Below are positions 10,514 to 23,250 of a DNA stretch of 64,000 bases, piece by piece (within the stretch, counting starts at the first letter, position 1; every line of letters begins with the position of its first letter). A model generated the notes under the pieces. The model made no database searches. It saw nothing but the letters and a program-made list of their open reading frames with translations, and had not been told where the DNA came from. Source of the stretch: Sphagnum compactum (lineage: Eukaryota > Bryophyta > Sphagnopsida > Sphagnales); contig OZ234493.1 in assembly GCA_965153455.1 (NCBI GenBank), positions 35,206,213-35,270,212 of the forward strand, given 5' to 3'. A program made the translations under genes and the position numbers.

Positions 10514-10570
10514 TGGAGGAATTGAACCTTTGACTTACCCACTGTTGCACAAGTCTTTTGCTATAGTGTG
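10514..10570 (-). repeat. tRNA-like (SINE-type) Pol III module, copy 1
   Basis: On the minus strand an A-box-like tatagcaaaagacttg is followed about 30 bases later by a good B-box, ggttcaattcc. It is too degenerate for a functional tRNA, and I cannot fold a cloverleaf with confidence. A diverged duplicate lies 150 bp away. It is best explained as the head of a tRNA-derived SINE or a decayed tRNA. Confidence 0.4.
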
Positions 10571-10661
10571 CACACACCACACACAAAGTTCAAATATATT
10601 GCACAACCATCTATAAAGTTACAAACTAGTTATCCCCATTGCTTAGTTATTGAGAATTGAC

Positions 10662-10718
10662 TTGCGAAAGAATTGAACTTGTAAACTGTCAACTGTAACA
10701 CAAGCCACTTGCAAAACA
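10662..10718 (-). repeat. tRNA-like (SINE-type) Pol III module, copy 2
   Basis: Diverged tandem copy of the module at 10514-10570. Minus strand: gttttgcaagtggcttgtg followed by a B-box-like aagttcaattc. The two copies share spacing and flanking words (cttgtg..acagt). Not a functional tRNA by eye. Confidence 0.35.
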
Positions 10719-12002
10719 ACACACAACATATACATACAAAATACATACATAAAAGTTTTTAGTGTTTAGGAACTTCCTCCTATTAATTACATATACAAAA
10801 TTCTAATGTAATAATCAAACATATCAACCTCGTTAAGATCATGGAAATCAAAGGCAAATGGCAAAAGATCAAACCTTAGCTTACCCACGCAAAATTTATG
10901 CATCAAAACCATATTGAGCTCACATCACCTTCCAAATTGCAATCATTGAAAGGTATGAAAAATTCGTCAACGTGTAAATTTGTTAAACAAACATTTGAAT
11001 CACATGCTTGAAATATGTTGTCAAGTGATTGAGTAGTTTGGAGTTGATAAAATTCAAATTGTTGAAACATCTTTTGGCGTGAACGAAACCAATCACTGGG
11101 ACCATAACAATTTCTACCAACTTCACATATTCCTATATCTTGTTTACAATCACTTGTGAAAAGGCCAAAGATTTCCAAAGTTGGGTCATATGAATTCATA
11201 ATGTAAGAAAGACCCATGGTTGATGCATCATTATTTTTTATTGTTAATTTGAAAAATGACATCTGCAAAATTTCCAAAAACATAGAAAATAACACTTTTG
11301 GCACCTTTTGGGATAACAAATCGAGCTTTAATCACACTAGGGTGTCTTTTGAAAAATATATCATAATTTGCCATCATCCAGTATTGAGGAGAAAACACCC
11401 CCAAAATTTCCTTAATTCCATGTAAGGGGAGTGGGATGGTACCTTTGAAATCAAGAATTCAACTACCTCTTTCAACAAATTTTTCACAATTAATTCCACA
11501 ACTTGGATGTGCACCTCTCTGGTCACAAAACTCACAACCTCTATTAGTTGGTCCAAATGTCCTGTCCAAATGTGTTATATATTGCAATCAAAGGCTATAT
11601 TAAACCCTTTTTGCCCATGGTAATTTTGCAATACAAACATCTTGAATTTTTTAAGGTAGTTCATAAGCCTAAATTTCTTTTTTTTCTTACACTCAAGTTC
11701 AATTTTGTCAAGGGTCTTTTCAAGTTCAACTTAGATGTTAGATTAAGTTTAAACGAATTTCTCTCATTCATGACTAATTTTCCTTTATCCCTCAAAGCCC
11801 TCATAGCACCTTGGTTATTCTTTTTAGGAACATTGTTAGTTGTTTTACTTTGTTAACTAATCAAACAATGAAACTTGAAATTATTTGGAGGTTTAAAACG
11901 TTTAGGAGAAGTCATGTTGAAATTCAAAACTTGAATTCCAAAAAATATAGATTCATTCCAAAAAAAAATTCATAAAAAATGTTAAGATTGGGAGTCTTGT
12001 TT

Positions 12003-12377
12003 ACATACATTGATGACCAACAACTTGTAAAAGTTGTAGCACACAATGAACACATAATGACCAACAAGAGTTGTATTATGCATGAACATGCTAACAACTA
12101 ATAAGAATTACAACATGCGATGAATGTATTGACGACCAAAAATAAAAACTACAACAAGTGTAGTGCATGATGAGCATGTCAATAATTAAATAGGGTTACA
12201 ACAAGTGCAGTGCGCCATGAAAACGTCAACAATTAAATAATATTATAGTAGGTGCAACATGTGATGAATGTGGCAATGACAAGCAAGAGCTACAACAATT
12301 GCAATGCACAATGAACATGTCAATGACTTGCAAGAGTTATAATAGCTACAATGCACAATGAGCACATTGACAACCTA
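12003..12377. repeat. Degenerate tandem array, unit about 50-60 bp
   Basis: Repeating words gtcaatgac..acaag.gttacaac..gtgcaatgcacaatgagcatg recur about seven times with heavy divergence. A second block of the same family lies at 12930-13170. No coding content. Confidence 0.5.
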
Positions 12378-12929
12378 GAAATTAGAATGATGGTTTAGAA
12401 AATGATACATAAAAACTGATAATTAATTATGCAACACTAAAAATATAGACAAAGCCATTTGAGGAATGAAGATGTTCCAAGAGTAAAGAGGATTGAAAAC
12501 CATCTTGGTAACATACTTCCAATAGAATCATTGGGAATAGATGTAGTTGATGAAGCCCCAAGAACTGGGTGAAGATCATGGACGTATTTTTTAGCTAAAA
12601 ACTATAAACCTTTAGTATGTGCACTACAATGAAATTTTTTTTGTAAATAAAATAAAAACCCACCCATAAAAAGTTCCAAGAAATTGTAGTCAAAGAATTA
12701 AAAAGGTCGTTATTTCTTATTCTACAAAGCTTCAAGAAAAAACTCATGCAAAGGAAATTGTAAAAACAAATAATATGTGTACAAAAAAGCAAATTTTTTG
12801 CAAGAGCAAAGAGGAAGTAGAGGTGAGTTACTAGAACAAATGGAACTATTGAAAATGAAGTTGCAATCCTTTGGAATGGTATAAACTTTAATCTAATTTA
12901 TGTTTTTTGTGACGACACTCAATTGGTTA

Positions 12930-13170
12930 ACAATAAAACAAGAGTTGTAGCACGTCGTAATGAGTGCATCAATAACCAATAATAACCATAGTTGTTGTAG
13001 TGCACAATGAACACATTAATGACCAACAAAAACTACAGTTGTTACAATGAACATGAACATGTCAATGATTTACAAACACAAGAAGATTGTAGCTACATGA
13101 TGAGCACGTTGATAACCAATAAAAATTGTAGCATGTAATGAGCACTTCAACGACCTATAAGCACATGATG
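12930..13170. repeat. Second block of the 50-60-bp degenerate array
   Basis: The words caataaccaataa.aactacagttgt and caatgaacatgtcaatga recur four or five times, in the same family as 12003-12377. The 550-bp gap between the blocks holds unrelated AT-rich DNA. Confidence 0.45.
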
Positions 13171-13399
13171 AAAACATCAACTTGGGTCCAAACATGATAG
13201 ATTAGGCCAAAAAGTATGTCCACCTAAAATCCCATTTTAAAATATGACAATTTTTTACAAAAACACAAAAAAAAAACTAAAAAAACTTTTAATGTTTCAT
13301 TTTGAAAACATTTATGCCACCATTGGGTTTATGATAAGTTGAATATAAAATTTGAAGAACTTTAGTGTAATAAATATATGTAACAAATATGTTTGAAAT

Positions 13400-15075
13400 T
13401 GATTAGCAAATGTTTTTCTCAAACCTATTTTTACCCTACAAACAAAATATACGTTTATTAAAATCCACAATTACATTTTAGGACCACATTATTTTTCAAA
13501 AATTTAATAATGTAATATTTCATCTAGTTACAACCTTATTAAAGGTTATAAAATAGATTCATTATGAGAAATTGTGTCCATCAAAACCACACTACCCAAC
13601 AACTAAAATTCAAGAAATAACTCATATACAACTATGGTGCAACTATCCCCCTGAAAGTACAGTGTATTAATAAATAAGTTATCACGTTAAAAAACCAATT
13701 AATTATATTATAACTGTAAATGAGTTGAAAATGGGTCTTTTATATGACAATTTATATACATCGTACATACATATGTAATCAACCATGTTTTGACTTTTTC
13801 AAGAGTTGCATGTGACAACTATTTTACAACTCTTGTAAATGTGCCACTAAAATAACAACTATGTTGCAACTGGTGTATAATGTATATACATGTGATCATG
13901 CCACATGTCCACATTTTCACCACTCATTATAGGATACATTTGCAACTAATTTTCAATTATGATTTCCATTGATACAATTAATATGGGCATTAATACGCCA
14001 CTACTAAAGTGTTACTATTCAACTATGTTATGATTATAATACAACTGTTTATAACTTGATAAGGATACATATTCATATATCATGTTTTATAAAAATAATT
14101 ATTGTCTCAATAATTTAAGTCTTAATATGATTAATAGTGTAATTCATATAATTAATTTTACATTAGTTAATTAAAAAAATTGTTCATTAAATATTAATCA
14201 GATGAATATTATCCAAGTTGGGGATATTTCATAATGAATTTGATTGATTATTTAAGATAATTATTAATTCATCAATAATTACCAAATCATTAATTATCTA
14301 AATTAATTAACTAATGAAGTAATTGGATACATGTAATTAATTTAGATGTGAAATTAAAAGCAATGTGTATATTATATTAAATATTCAATTCAAATGGACA
14401 TATGGATATGCAAATTTATGCCTTCATGTTTTTTACCCAAATTTATATTTAATAATGATTTTTAAAAATAATTTATTACTTAATATGTAATTTATTTCAT
14501 TGTTATGAACTAATTTATGAACTAGTTAATTATTTGAATTAAACTAATTAAATTAGATAACTATTTCACCAGTCAATTAATTCAAATGACCAATCCAAAT
14601 AATTAGTTATATATATTTAATTTAAATTTTTTTATTTAAAGTAATTATTTTTTCTTAAAATAAGATAAATTATTTTGATAATTAATTATTTGAACAAAGT
14701 AATTAATTCAAATCACTATTTTAAATAATTAAATATTAGATAATTAATTCACATATTTATCTATCATATAATCACTAATTTCATTTTATAATTTACATAA
14801 TGAAAAAATGCACAAAGCATGTGGGAAATTTTTTTTATAATTGCAATTCAATTGTACTTTAATTTGCAGCTCAGGAACATTTAAATGATTTAATCCATCT
14901 GTTTTGTGTTTGGATCCCATGTTAAAAATTATATAAAAAAGGTTTGTTTTTTTATGTTTTCACATTAAAATACATGTGCCATTTTGGAATGAGCTCAAAA
15001 AAGTTTAACCCTAAAGGCAAAACATAAATTTTTTAAAAAACATTTCATGGCTATTTTTTAGTTCACTTAATTTTG
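13400..15075. other. Very AT-rich stretch without genes
   Basis: Long runs of aattaatt / ttaattaa words and no open frame above 60 codons. Part of the apparent insertion. Such composition is found in matrix-attachment DNA and in decayed transposons. I see no feature that decides between them. Confidence 0.4.
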
Positions 15076-15079
15076 TGTT

Positions 15080-15215
15080 TTCCTACCTACTTACTTACTT
15101 AGGTAAATAAGTAGGTCCTTCTTTTTAAGTCTACCTATGTAGGTAGGTAGGTAGGTAGGTCCTAGATAAATACGTAGGTATGTAGGTTTTGAAACCTACC
15201 AACTTACCTACCTAT
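15080..15215. repeat. TAGG-rich array with inverted halves
   Basis: Contains ctacctacttacttacttagg, then a run of TAGG units near 15138-15162, then acctaccaacttacctacctatgg. Because CCTA and TAGG runs alternate, the stretch can fold on itself (acctactta pairs with taagtaggt). Similar TAGG-rich DNA occurs at 28365-28440 and 62205-62640. Confidence 0.6.
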
Positions 15216-16789
15216 GGTTACGTATGACGTATTTAACTATTAAAATAGATATTTATATTTATTTATTTTTTCCAAAATATAATTAATATGCCATGTGGCA
15301 ATTTTTTATTGTGTCATGTGTCACAATTTCAAACAGTCATTAACAATCATAATGGATGATGGAAATCAATATTTCAAATTTTGTTTTTTATGTTTAAAAG
15401 TTTCATAATGTGACATTTCAAATTTTAATACATGGATGACAATTATTAGTGTTAACATGACATCATGGTGTAGTTATAATGGAGTTGAAAATGAGTTGTT
15501 TTGATAGAGTTGCAATTGAGTTGCACTGTATATACGATGAATTACAAATGTCCTATGCAATTCAAATATTGAGTTGCAAGGCCAGTTGTAAAATACCCTT
15601 TTCTTCATAGTGATTGTGAGTTTTGCTTGAATTTCCATAAATCTATTTAAACCTACTTTAAACATGTAGTCTTTATTTAAAGTTTTAACAAAGTTGAAAA
15701 AAATGTTCATATTAAATTTTGAATTAAATAATATTTTAAAATTCAATATGTCAAAGCCTACTTGATGGTTATTTTTCATTTATGCTGCAAGGAATATTTG
15801 CAGTTTAATTTACCATGCTTGGACCCACTTAAATTTTTTAAAAACAAGTATCAAGTTGCATCAATTCACATTGATTTGTAGAAAACAACCAATTGCAAGT
15901 TTGTAAGCACATTACAATGTGCAAGTTTGCAACATTCTTCTTCTACCACCAAGAACCTTGCTCAACATTAAACAAATACAAAAATTTAGACAAGGCACAA
16001 GTTGCATGTTCCAATAGCTGCATGGAAAAAACTGAGATTTCAAGTCTTATGAGTAGGGTGATTGATGTTTGTTGTTCAAGAATGAAGTTGGAGAGGTACA
16101 ATTATGTGAAAGGTTTAGTGATGGCAATGACTCTTGTAATTAAGTTGAACAATTTAGCCCTTGATGCATCACAAATTTGCCCCCTCTATGTACATGTGTT
16201 TTTATAACACTTTAACAAATGTGTTTAAAGTTAATTATTAATGAAGTGTGTATCAATCATCACAATGTGTTACAATACCATATAATTATTCTATGGACAC
16301 TTTGTTAGCACTTAACCTTGAACGCATTGCTAAAACATTGTAAGAGTACAAATACATGAAGGGGGCAAATTTTTGATTAGCCATTAGATGGTTGGGATGC
16401 TCCTCTTCAAAACAATCTAGTGACTACAAGAGATATTTTAAGTATTCACACTCATTATGGCATATAAGCTTCTAGTGAAAGGTTATATGTTTAAAGTAGT
16501 TATCCAACACCGATCATGATGACACATCTGATTTTTAACATAGAGGGTTAAATTTTCAACCTTTATTTCCTTTGCTAAGGTGGTTGGGCCTTTTGAATGG
16601 GGAATTTTGGTGATAATTTGCCATAGAAAACTCTAATTTGATCAAGATCATTTAAATTGCTGCTAATAGATAGACTTATGCCAACACCACTCCTCAAGGG
16701 CCAAAGTTTGGTGAATTCTTTTTGAGAGAAAAAACAAATTTTGCCAGAAATTTGAAACAATGTCACCATTTGGCGATCTTTCACCCAAA

Positions 16790-18030
16790 AAAAAGATTGG
16801 TGCCTAGTAGTTTTTTGGCATTAAATTGTTAGTGCAAAATCATTCAGTCTAAGACGTGTTCCTTTTGGGCTTCCAGCTCCAACATTTCAGACATAAAACA
16901 TTGCCCACTATTGTTACATTTCACACCCCAAAATATGATCAAAGCACCAGCTTTCACATTATCTGCAATTTGGCCAAAAGGCTTTAAGCAGGAAATTAAT
17001 ACAATACCCTATATATCAAAACTATGACAATCCTAAAATGAAATATCAACAATATGTATTATGGAATTAGTGTTTTTTGAAGGAAATATAGCTTGAGTAG
17101 CAACCATCCTTATGAAGATGTACCAAAATTGAAGATAATCCCTAGGAAGATTTAGTCAAATATGGCTATGAACAAGATATGTACTTTATGTATTTACAAA
17201 ATAATAATAATAATAATAATAATTTTTATTTTTTTTTATCACTTTTGGGGATTGGAAATTGAAACCCTCCAAAATCACTTTATTTTACATTTGTTGAATT
17301 TTTCTTTTTCTTTTTGGCAAAAATTTGCCACGCAAAATACGTTGTAGAGAACACCACACTTGATTGAGTCATTTAGGGTGCACAGGCAATGTACCTAGCA
17401 TAATGGGCAGCTATGAATCCATTCCATTATGGTGACATCTTTGGTGGATGATTATTATGCACCATGGAATTTCTATGGGAACAACATGAGAATTACATGG
17501 GAACAAAATGTGAATGTCATGTGAGCATTGTGAGAACAACACTAGAACATGGGAACATGAAAACAAAACATGGGAACCTTTCTTTCATTCGGAATTTTCC
17601 AATTTGAAAAATTGTACATCATAATCTTCTACCTTGAAAGATGATACAACATGATCTTCTTGTTCATAATATTATGAATTTTTAACCAAATGACATGTGG
17701 TAGGTTGAAGAGCACGACCATTACTCAGCCTAATTGAATACAATAGTGGCCATAAATGTCATGGGAATACTCGCATGTGCGATGTGGTCAATTTTGTGAA
17801 ATGCATTCTTCTTTCATTGGAGTCCCTAAGCACGCTTACATTGACAACCAATGGAAACTAGTGACAATGGAGTCCCATTGCAATGCTTGGAACATCGAAA
17901 TGAGCCAACCTTGTCAATTGCTTTTCCTTGTTTAAAAAACAACGCACATTGTACCATCATCACCAACAACACCCAACACTCATTTTAATCATTGTCACTA
18001 AACATCCCTCCATTTGTTTTGTCAACACTT
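16790..18030 (+). repeat. Right part of split dispersed repeat R1 (matches 24700-26000)
   Basis: Shares an ordered series with R2: attgttagtgcaaaatcattca, aatttggccaaaaggcttt, aaaatgaaatatcaacaa, taatccctaggaagatttag, cacttttggggattg, gaaaccctccaaaa, gggaacatgaaaac, cataatcttctaccttga, ggaatactcgcatgtgc and catttgttttgtcaaca. It is a direct repeat of R2 about 7.9 kb away. The microsatellite (AAT)n at 17203-17221 is specific to this copy. Confidence 0.7.
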
Positions 18031-19833
18031 CTTTTGCAATCATTTGTTTTGTGTAACCCCAAAGCCCTAGGGTGGGAGGATTCTCAAAATAAGAGGCCTA
18101 GGACAAGGCAATAGCCGAATCCGGCCTCGCATTTTGGGAATGTCCCTCACCCATCGGCTTTACCTATCATAAAGCACAAGGCAAAATATATCGTGAACCA
18201 AACCTATGTAGATCATGAGGCATAATAACCCTCCCATTCATAGGTTATCAAAAATGACTTCTTTTTGTAAAATTACCATCAAATGATGCAAGTAATAGGG
18301 TTCACTCCACAACACCTAATTTCTTGTAGTAGAACACAATTCCCTTTTAGGCCACCTTCACAAAATTGGGCACATGCAAGATTCCTATAACATTTGTGGC
18401 CACTTTTGTATTCATGTAGGCTAGTTAATGATGGTGCACTTCGACCTATCACATGTCACTTGGATGACAGTTCGTAATATTATGAAGAAGAAGATTATGT
18501 TATATAATCTTCCAACAAAGAAGATTATGTTATAACATAATCTTCTTCCAACATAGAAGATTACGCTATATAATTTTCAAATTAAAAAATTAAATTTATA
18601 AAACATTCCCATTTTTTTTTTTCCATATCCTATCCATGTTCTAGTGATGTGCCCAAGATGGAGTTGGGTATTAAAATGATGACCTAATAAGACAAACCTA
18701 AAGTAACTCACTTCTTTTCATTGATATGAGGGGTATCCATGGTTGGAACTTGAGATGCAGCCTATTAATAATTACCCAACTAAATGCACCTAATTAGGTA
18801 TGCAACTTTACTTTGTGTTGATAAAAACCCTAAACCCTAATAAAACCCAACTAAAAGTGTCATGGCTATGCTATGTAACTTTACTTTGTATTAATAATAC
18901 CCAACTATCTTAATTCAAGTTTGGTTTGGATGAATACTCAACATAAAGCAAACATAACTATGAAATTTTGCTATGGGTATTTATTTTCCCAACTAAATAA
19001 TATTTCAAGTTCCTTTGGATGAATACTCAACTTAAAAGGGGCAACATGCTTCTAGAATTTTGGCTATGGGGTATTTATACCCAGTTAATGGCCAAAAACT
19101 GGCTTTCGATGAATAGCCAACGAAATGCAACTTCGTCAAGTAACTTGTTAGGTCTAAAGGGTGACCATAAAGTAGTGATTCTTTAAGTGGCGACATTTCG
19201 CCAAAAAGTGAAAAAAACAATTAATTAAAATTAAAATTAAAATGAAGTGATTTTGGAGGCTTTCAGTTGTCAAAAGTGGGGGAAACAAAAGTAAAAAACA
19301 AAATCGCCGTATTTATACATTGGGTTTTTCAGTGTTTAGCCATGAAAGTAGAAAGTTGATTTTTTTAAATTTGTGCTTCATGTCTGGTTTATAGCCAGAA
19401 TGCGGCTAAAAAAAAAAACCTTCATAGAGACAATCGCCAATTTTCTCTACACCTTCTTCCTTCCTATGCATGATTCCCATTGAGGTTACAATTTTTTTAG
19501 TTATTTTCTAAATCCCAAAATAAAAACTGTTCACAAGTTTAGACAAGTTTAGAGACTTTTGTTTTTGTTTTTAGTTTAAGTACCACAATTCTAGTGGCCA
19601 ATATAATCACCATAGAAAATACTTATGCCATAATAAATAATTATACCATAATAATATAATTATGCCATAATAAATAATTATAGCATAATAATATTAAATG
19701 CAATTTGAGCTTTACAAAGAACTTGGTGTGATGCATGGGGGGAATGAATGTCGGCTGTCGCACGACAATCGAAGCTCCATAATTTGGAAGCAAAGCATTT
19801 GGGGATTAATGGTCGCGACATTCGAAACAGTTT

Positions 19834-19835
<2 letters not shown>

Positions 19836-19869
<34 letters not shown>
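19836..19869. repeat. CT microsatellite in arm B
   Basis: About seventeen CT dinucleotides, partner of the GA tract at 6285-6306. Located about 410 bp upstream of the start codon of the arm-B gene copy. Confidence 0.85.
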
Positions 19870-19872
<3 letters not shown>

Positions 19873-20281
19873 TGTCGCTCAAGAGCAGGAATTTAATGCT
19901 GGGAATTTCGCACAATTCTCGCTAGCAGACGCAAACTCATGATGAGATCCCAACAAGAGAGTATATTTATCCACACTCGGACCATTGAACGAATTTGTCC
20001 TTAGTAGGCATCAGCTGATTGGGAGTTGTAAGATGCTCGTCAACATGAGCATTCCACTCGCGGGGTATCGTTTCTCTAGTGTCAATTGTACTAGTTGAAC
20101 GTTTTCGTAGATTGAAGCATTTGGAGTTGTACTGAAGTTGCATCTTTGCATTAATTTTGGTGTTGTAGAGAATAATGCGCCATTTCTAGCTAGCTGCTCA
20201 TCTTGCTTAGTGCTCAGTACAGCTTTCTAAATTTACGTCGTGCGAGGTTTTGTTTGTTTTTTGTCCTTTCTGGATCAAATC

Positions 20282-21660
20282 ATGGATTTTGATGATGCTG
20301 ATGAAATGAGCATGTATCTCGATTTTGATGAATTGGATTCCTATCTCGCTGAAGAAATGATGTGCATGGATGTCTATGATGATGATGATGACGATTATGA
20401 AGAAAGTGAAGGAATGATCACTGTGAACCCCAAGGATTTGAGGTTCACACAAGACAGTATTGCTGTCTGCTTTTCAATCACCGCACCAAAACTCGCGGAT
20501 TGACGACACTGTTGATATGATAGTGTCCAAGGAATTGTCCCCAAAAGCTTCCCAATGCTCTCTGTAGTTCGCTACCAAGGGACTCTTTGGTCTCTCGATA
20601 ACCGAAGACTTTGGGTCTTCCGGAAAGCTCACGTCCTGAGGATCACTGTGTTGCTTGATCCGCATTTCGAGAGCCACCCGCGTATTGTCAAAACCTCAAA
20701 TCAAACAGATCTCTCATGGCTCGATGGTCACGTGAGAGCTATTTCCCCAGAGTGCGAGGAAAAGTGCGACAATATATTGATCAGGAGCAGCTGCAGCTGC
20801 CAGCTGCTGCACCAACAGGTTTCCTTGATCCAGAAAACTGGCCCAGATTGACGCCTGCGGCAACGCCGCTCCGGTCTCCAGCTGCAGCTTGCAGTAGAGC
20901 TTCGCATACCGTTATCGACATCGACGAGCGTCGACGGACTCCCAGTTCATCCCGGCAGGTTCCACTGCACGCCGAGATTGCGAGACAGATAGTCGACTCT
21001 GAGCAGGCAAATGATGGCGGTATGTTGGCGGATCGCTACCAGCCCCCACGTACCACGCGGTGTTTCCCTGGCACAGATACGGCTCGCGACTCTGAACGTC
21101 ATGACAAGAAGGTGAGAAATGTATCGCTAGATGACATATTTCCAGCATTTCAACGTCCATGGCAAGTACGTGATCCAGTTCATGAAGAAGATTCTGGTAG
21201 CGACATTGCAGATATTTGGACAAAGATGGTCAATAAATCAGAGGCTACAAGCGTTGACGCCCTCTCCTCCCGGGATTTGCAACTGGCTCCGACAACACTA
21301 GCAGCTGATGAACTTATTGAAGCTATCAAGGAACCGCAGTTCCATAGTACTGCAATACCACCGGCAGCTTCACCACCTCGTCATGTGTGCTTAGAAGTGG
21401 CGAATTTCAATGTCCACTCTGCCCCGCCATTTGAAGATGAGAGCATGGCATCCAAAGCTACAGTCCAAGACACGAATTACACTGGCGCAGCAACGCCGGA
21501 AGGCACAGAGATCCCCAAAGTAGGCGCTGAAGGCCAGATTCCCAGTCCAGACTCGGAAGAAGATCACATTCCGAATGCAGGCACTGAAGTTGGTTGCGGA
21601 AAACTCTATCGGTTCTTTTACTGGTTGATTTCCTTCTGTTTTAAAGCTCTTCGGAAATGA
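20282..21660 (+). pseudogene. Fuller copy (arm B) of an unrecognised gene; three frameshifts against a 458-residue parent
   Basis: Start ATG 20282, stop TGA 21658-21660. The N-terminus is highly acidic: repeated Met/Asp/Glu, then seven consecutive Asp near residue 40. A conserved-looking block follows, containing Arg-Phe-Thr-Gln-Asp-Ser-Ile and, about 55 residues later, Leu-Trp-Ser-Leu-Asp-Asn-Arg-Arg-Leu-Trp-Val-Phe-Arg. Next come a long Pro/Ser/Asp-rich region and a C-terminal hydrophobic stretch ending Lys-Ala-Leu-Arg-Lys. Compared with arm A there is an extra T near 20470, a missing base near 20537 and two extra A near 20692. Correcting these gives exactly 459 codons including stop, which strongly suggests a real protein ancestor. 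As written, the frame stops at 20503, while the last 314 codons (from 20716) stay open. I do not recognise the family. I recall similarly spaced FxQDSI and LDNRRL motifs in uncharacterised proteins but could not check this. No introns are visible. A TATA-like tatatttat lies near 19963. Confidence 0.7.
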
Positions 21661-21689
21661 ATACTTGCTGCTGAATTCAGTCGAGGACT

Positions 21690-23250
21690 GAAATTGTATG
21701 CGCTCGCAGTAAGGTTCATAGCTGCTGCTTGAGGTTTGCAAATATTACGTCTCTGTTTTTGGTTTTTCACAAGCTGAACAACTGCACCAGCTCATGCTTG
21801 CTTTTTTTGCTTTTAAGGAAGACTCCACTGCGAGTATCATTATGTTTTGAAAAATCAGAACCTCGGACTGTTTGGTAATTCCAACTGCTATATATGTGAT
21901 TCAGGAATTCAGCTCCAACTACTTTGTGTATGTGAAATATTGCTGCACAGAAATCTGAAGTTGCATTTTATCCATAAAACTCAGACCTCCTCAAATCAAG
22001 ACAACAGGACCAAAAGTCCATCATCCAGTTACCTTGATTTTCTTTGACACCATCTTATTGAACTGTTCGTCCAAGCACATATATGTACCTTAGCATTTTT
22101 CTTTCTAGTTTTCTTCAACAGGTTTATAATGATCAAACTGCAAATTTAGTTACAAACTTCCAAGCTAATCACTGCTTAGGCTCTGCAAATTCATAAGATG
22201 GGGCTTTCCCATGTAGTCGAAATGTAGGCTGAATTAGTCTAACTGCTGCACAGCACACAACGGAGAATATAGAATTGAATGCAAGAATTGCAACTTCAAA
22301 AGCTGAGATTTTGATCATCTGAAACCAGCTAAACTCCAACTCACTGATTCTTGTCCAAGCAGATGGAATTTAATATTTCCTTTCTGGTTTTCTTCAACAG
22401 TAAATACAATAATGATCAAGCTGAATTAAGTGCCATTATCCCTAATCACTGATGAAGCTAATTTGTTCGCAGATGTGAATAGCATGTTTATTCCATAATG
22501 TAGATTTATCTGCACAGAAACGAGTTCAAGATCTTTGGAATGCTAGTCGCAGAGGAGAATATAGACACAAAAAATTGCAATTTCAAAAGCTGAAGCTTTG
22601 ATCATCTGGAATCTACAAATCTCAGACCCAAAAATTTATCCAAGCAGATGCAATTTAGCATTTTCTTTCTGGTTTTCTTCAACAGTTTACAATTCCATAA
22701 CATATTTATAAACCAGAAGTCAAGATCTTTGGAATGCTGCACGCAGAGGAGAATATATGCAAGAATTGCAACTTCAAAAGCTGAAATTCTGATGATCTGA
22801 AATTCACAACTAACACGAACACCAATTGTCCAAGCAGATGTAATTTAGCGTTCTTTCTGGTTTTCTTTGGCAGTTTACAATGATCAAGCTGCATTAATTA
22901 CAGGCTTCCCTAATCACTGATTAAGCTCTTTTCACGTATGGGTCTTTTGAATGAGTCTCTAAAGTGCTGCACACGATTAAGGAGAGCATATGCAAGCATT
23001 TCAGCTTTTCAAAAGCTGAAATTTTGATCATGCATTAATTAACAGATCTTCCTAATCACTGATGAAGCTCCAGAATGGGTCTTTTGAATTAGTGTAACTG
23101 CTGCACACAAAGGAGAGTGTATGCAAGAATTGCAACTTCTCAAAAGCTGAAATTTTGATCATCTGAAATCCACAAAAAACTCCAGCACTGCTTAAATTCA
23201 TGCTTCTACACCTTAACCATGATCTGTGTACAATTAGAAAACATATCTCT
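21690..23250. repeat. 3' flank and ~240-bp degenerate repeats in arm B
   Basis: From about 22060, inverted counterpart of the array at 3360-4640. The words gatcatctgaaatcc / gatgatctgaaattc recur near 22306, 22600, 22790 and 23157. They are accompanied by tttctggttttcttcaacag and ccaagcagatg. Copy number and spacing differ slightly from arm A, consistent with independent change after duplication. Confidence 0.65.

Larger units (their letters stand above)
10101..16790. other. Apparent 6.7-kb insertion splitting repeat R1
   Basis: Comparison with the uninterrupted copy R2 (24240-26000) shows R1 joined up to about 10100 and again from about 16790. The intervening DNA is absent from R2. It is AT-rich and holds tRNA-like modules, two degenerate arrays and a long AT-rich core. 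No reverse transcriptase, integrase or transposase is readable, and I saw no obvious terminal repeats, so its class is unknown. Two open frames, 10903-11319 (minus, 138 codons) and 11548-11856 (plus, 102 codons), are unlike anything I recognise. Alternatively, R2 could descend from a copy that lost this segment. Confidence 0.5.

Noticed and set aside
10903-11319. 138-codon minus frame as a gene in the insertion
   Set aside because: No recognisable motif, neighbouring frames equally open in AT-rich DNA, and no second copy to test conservation. Left unannotated as a gene.
20941-21564. The 624 bp absent from arm A read as an intron
   Set aside because: Its ends are CC...AT, not GT...AG, and it is open and in frame in arm B.
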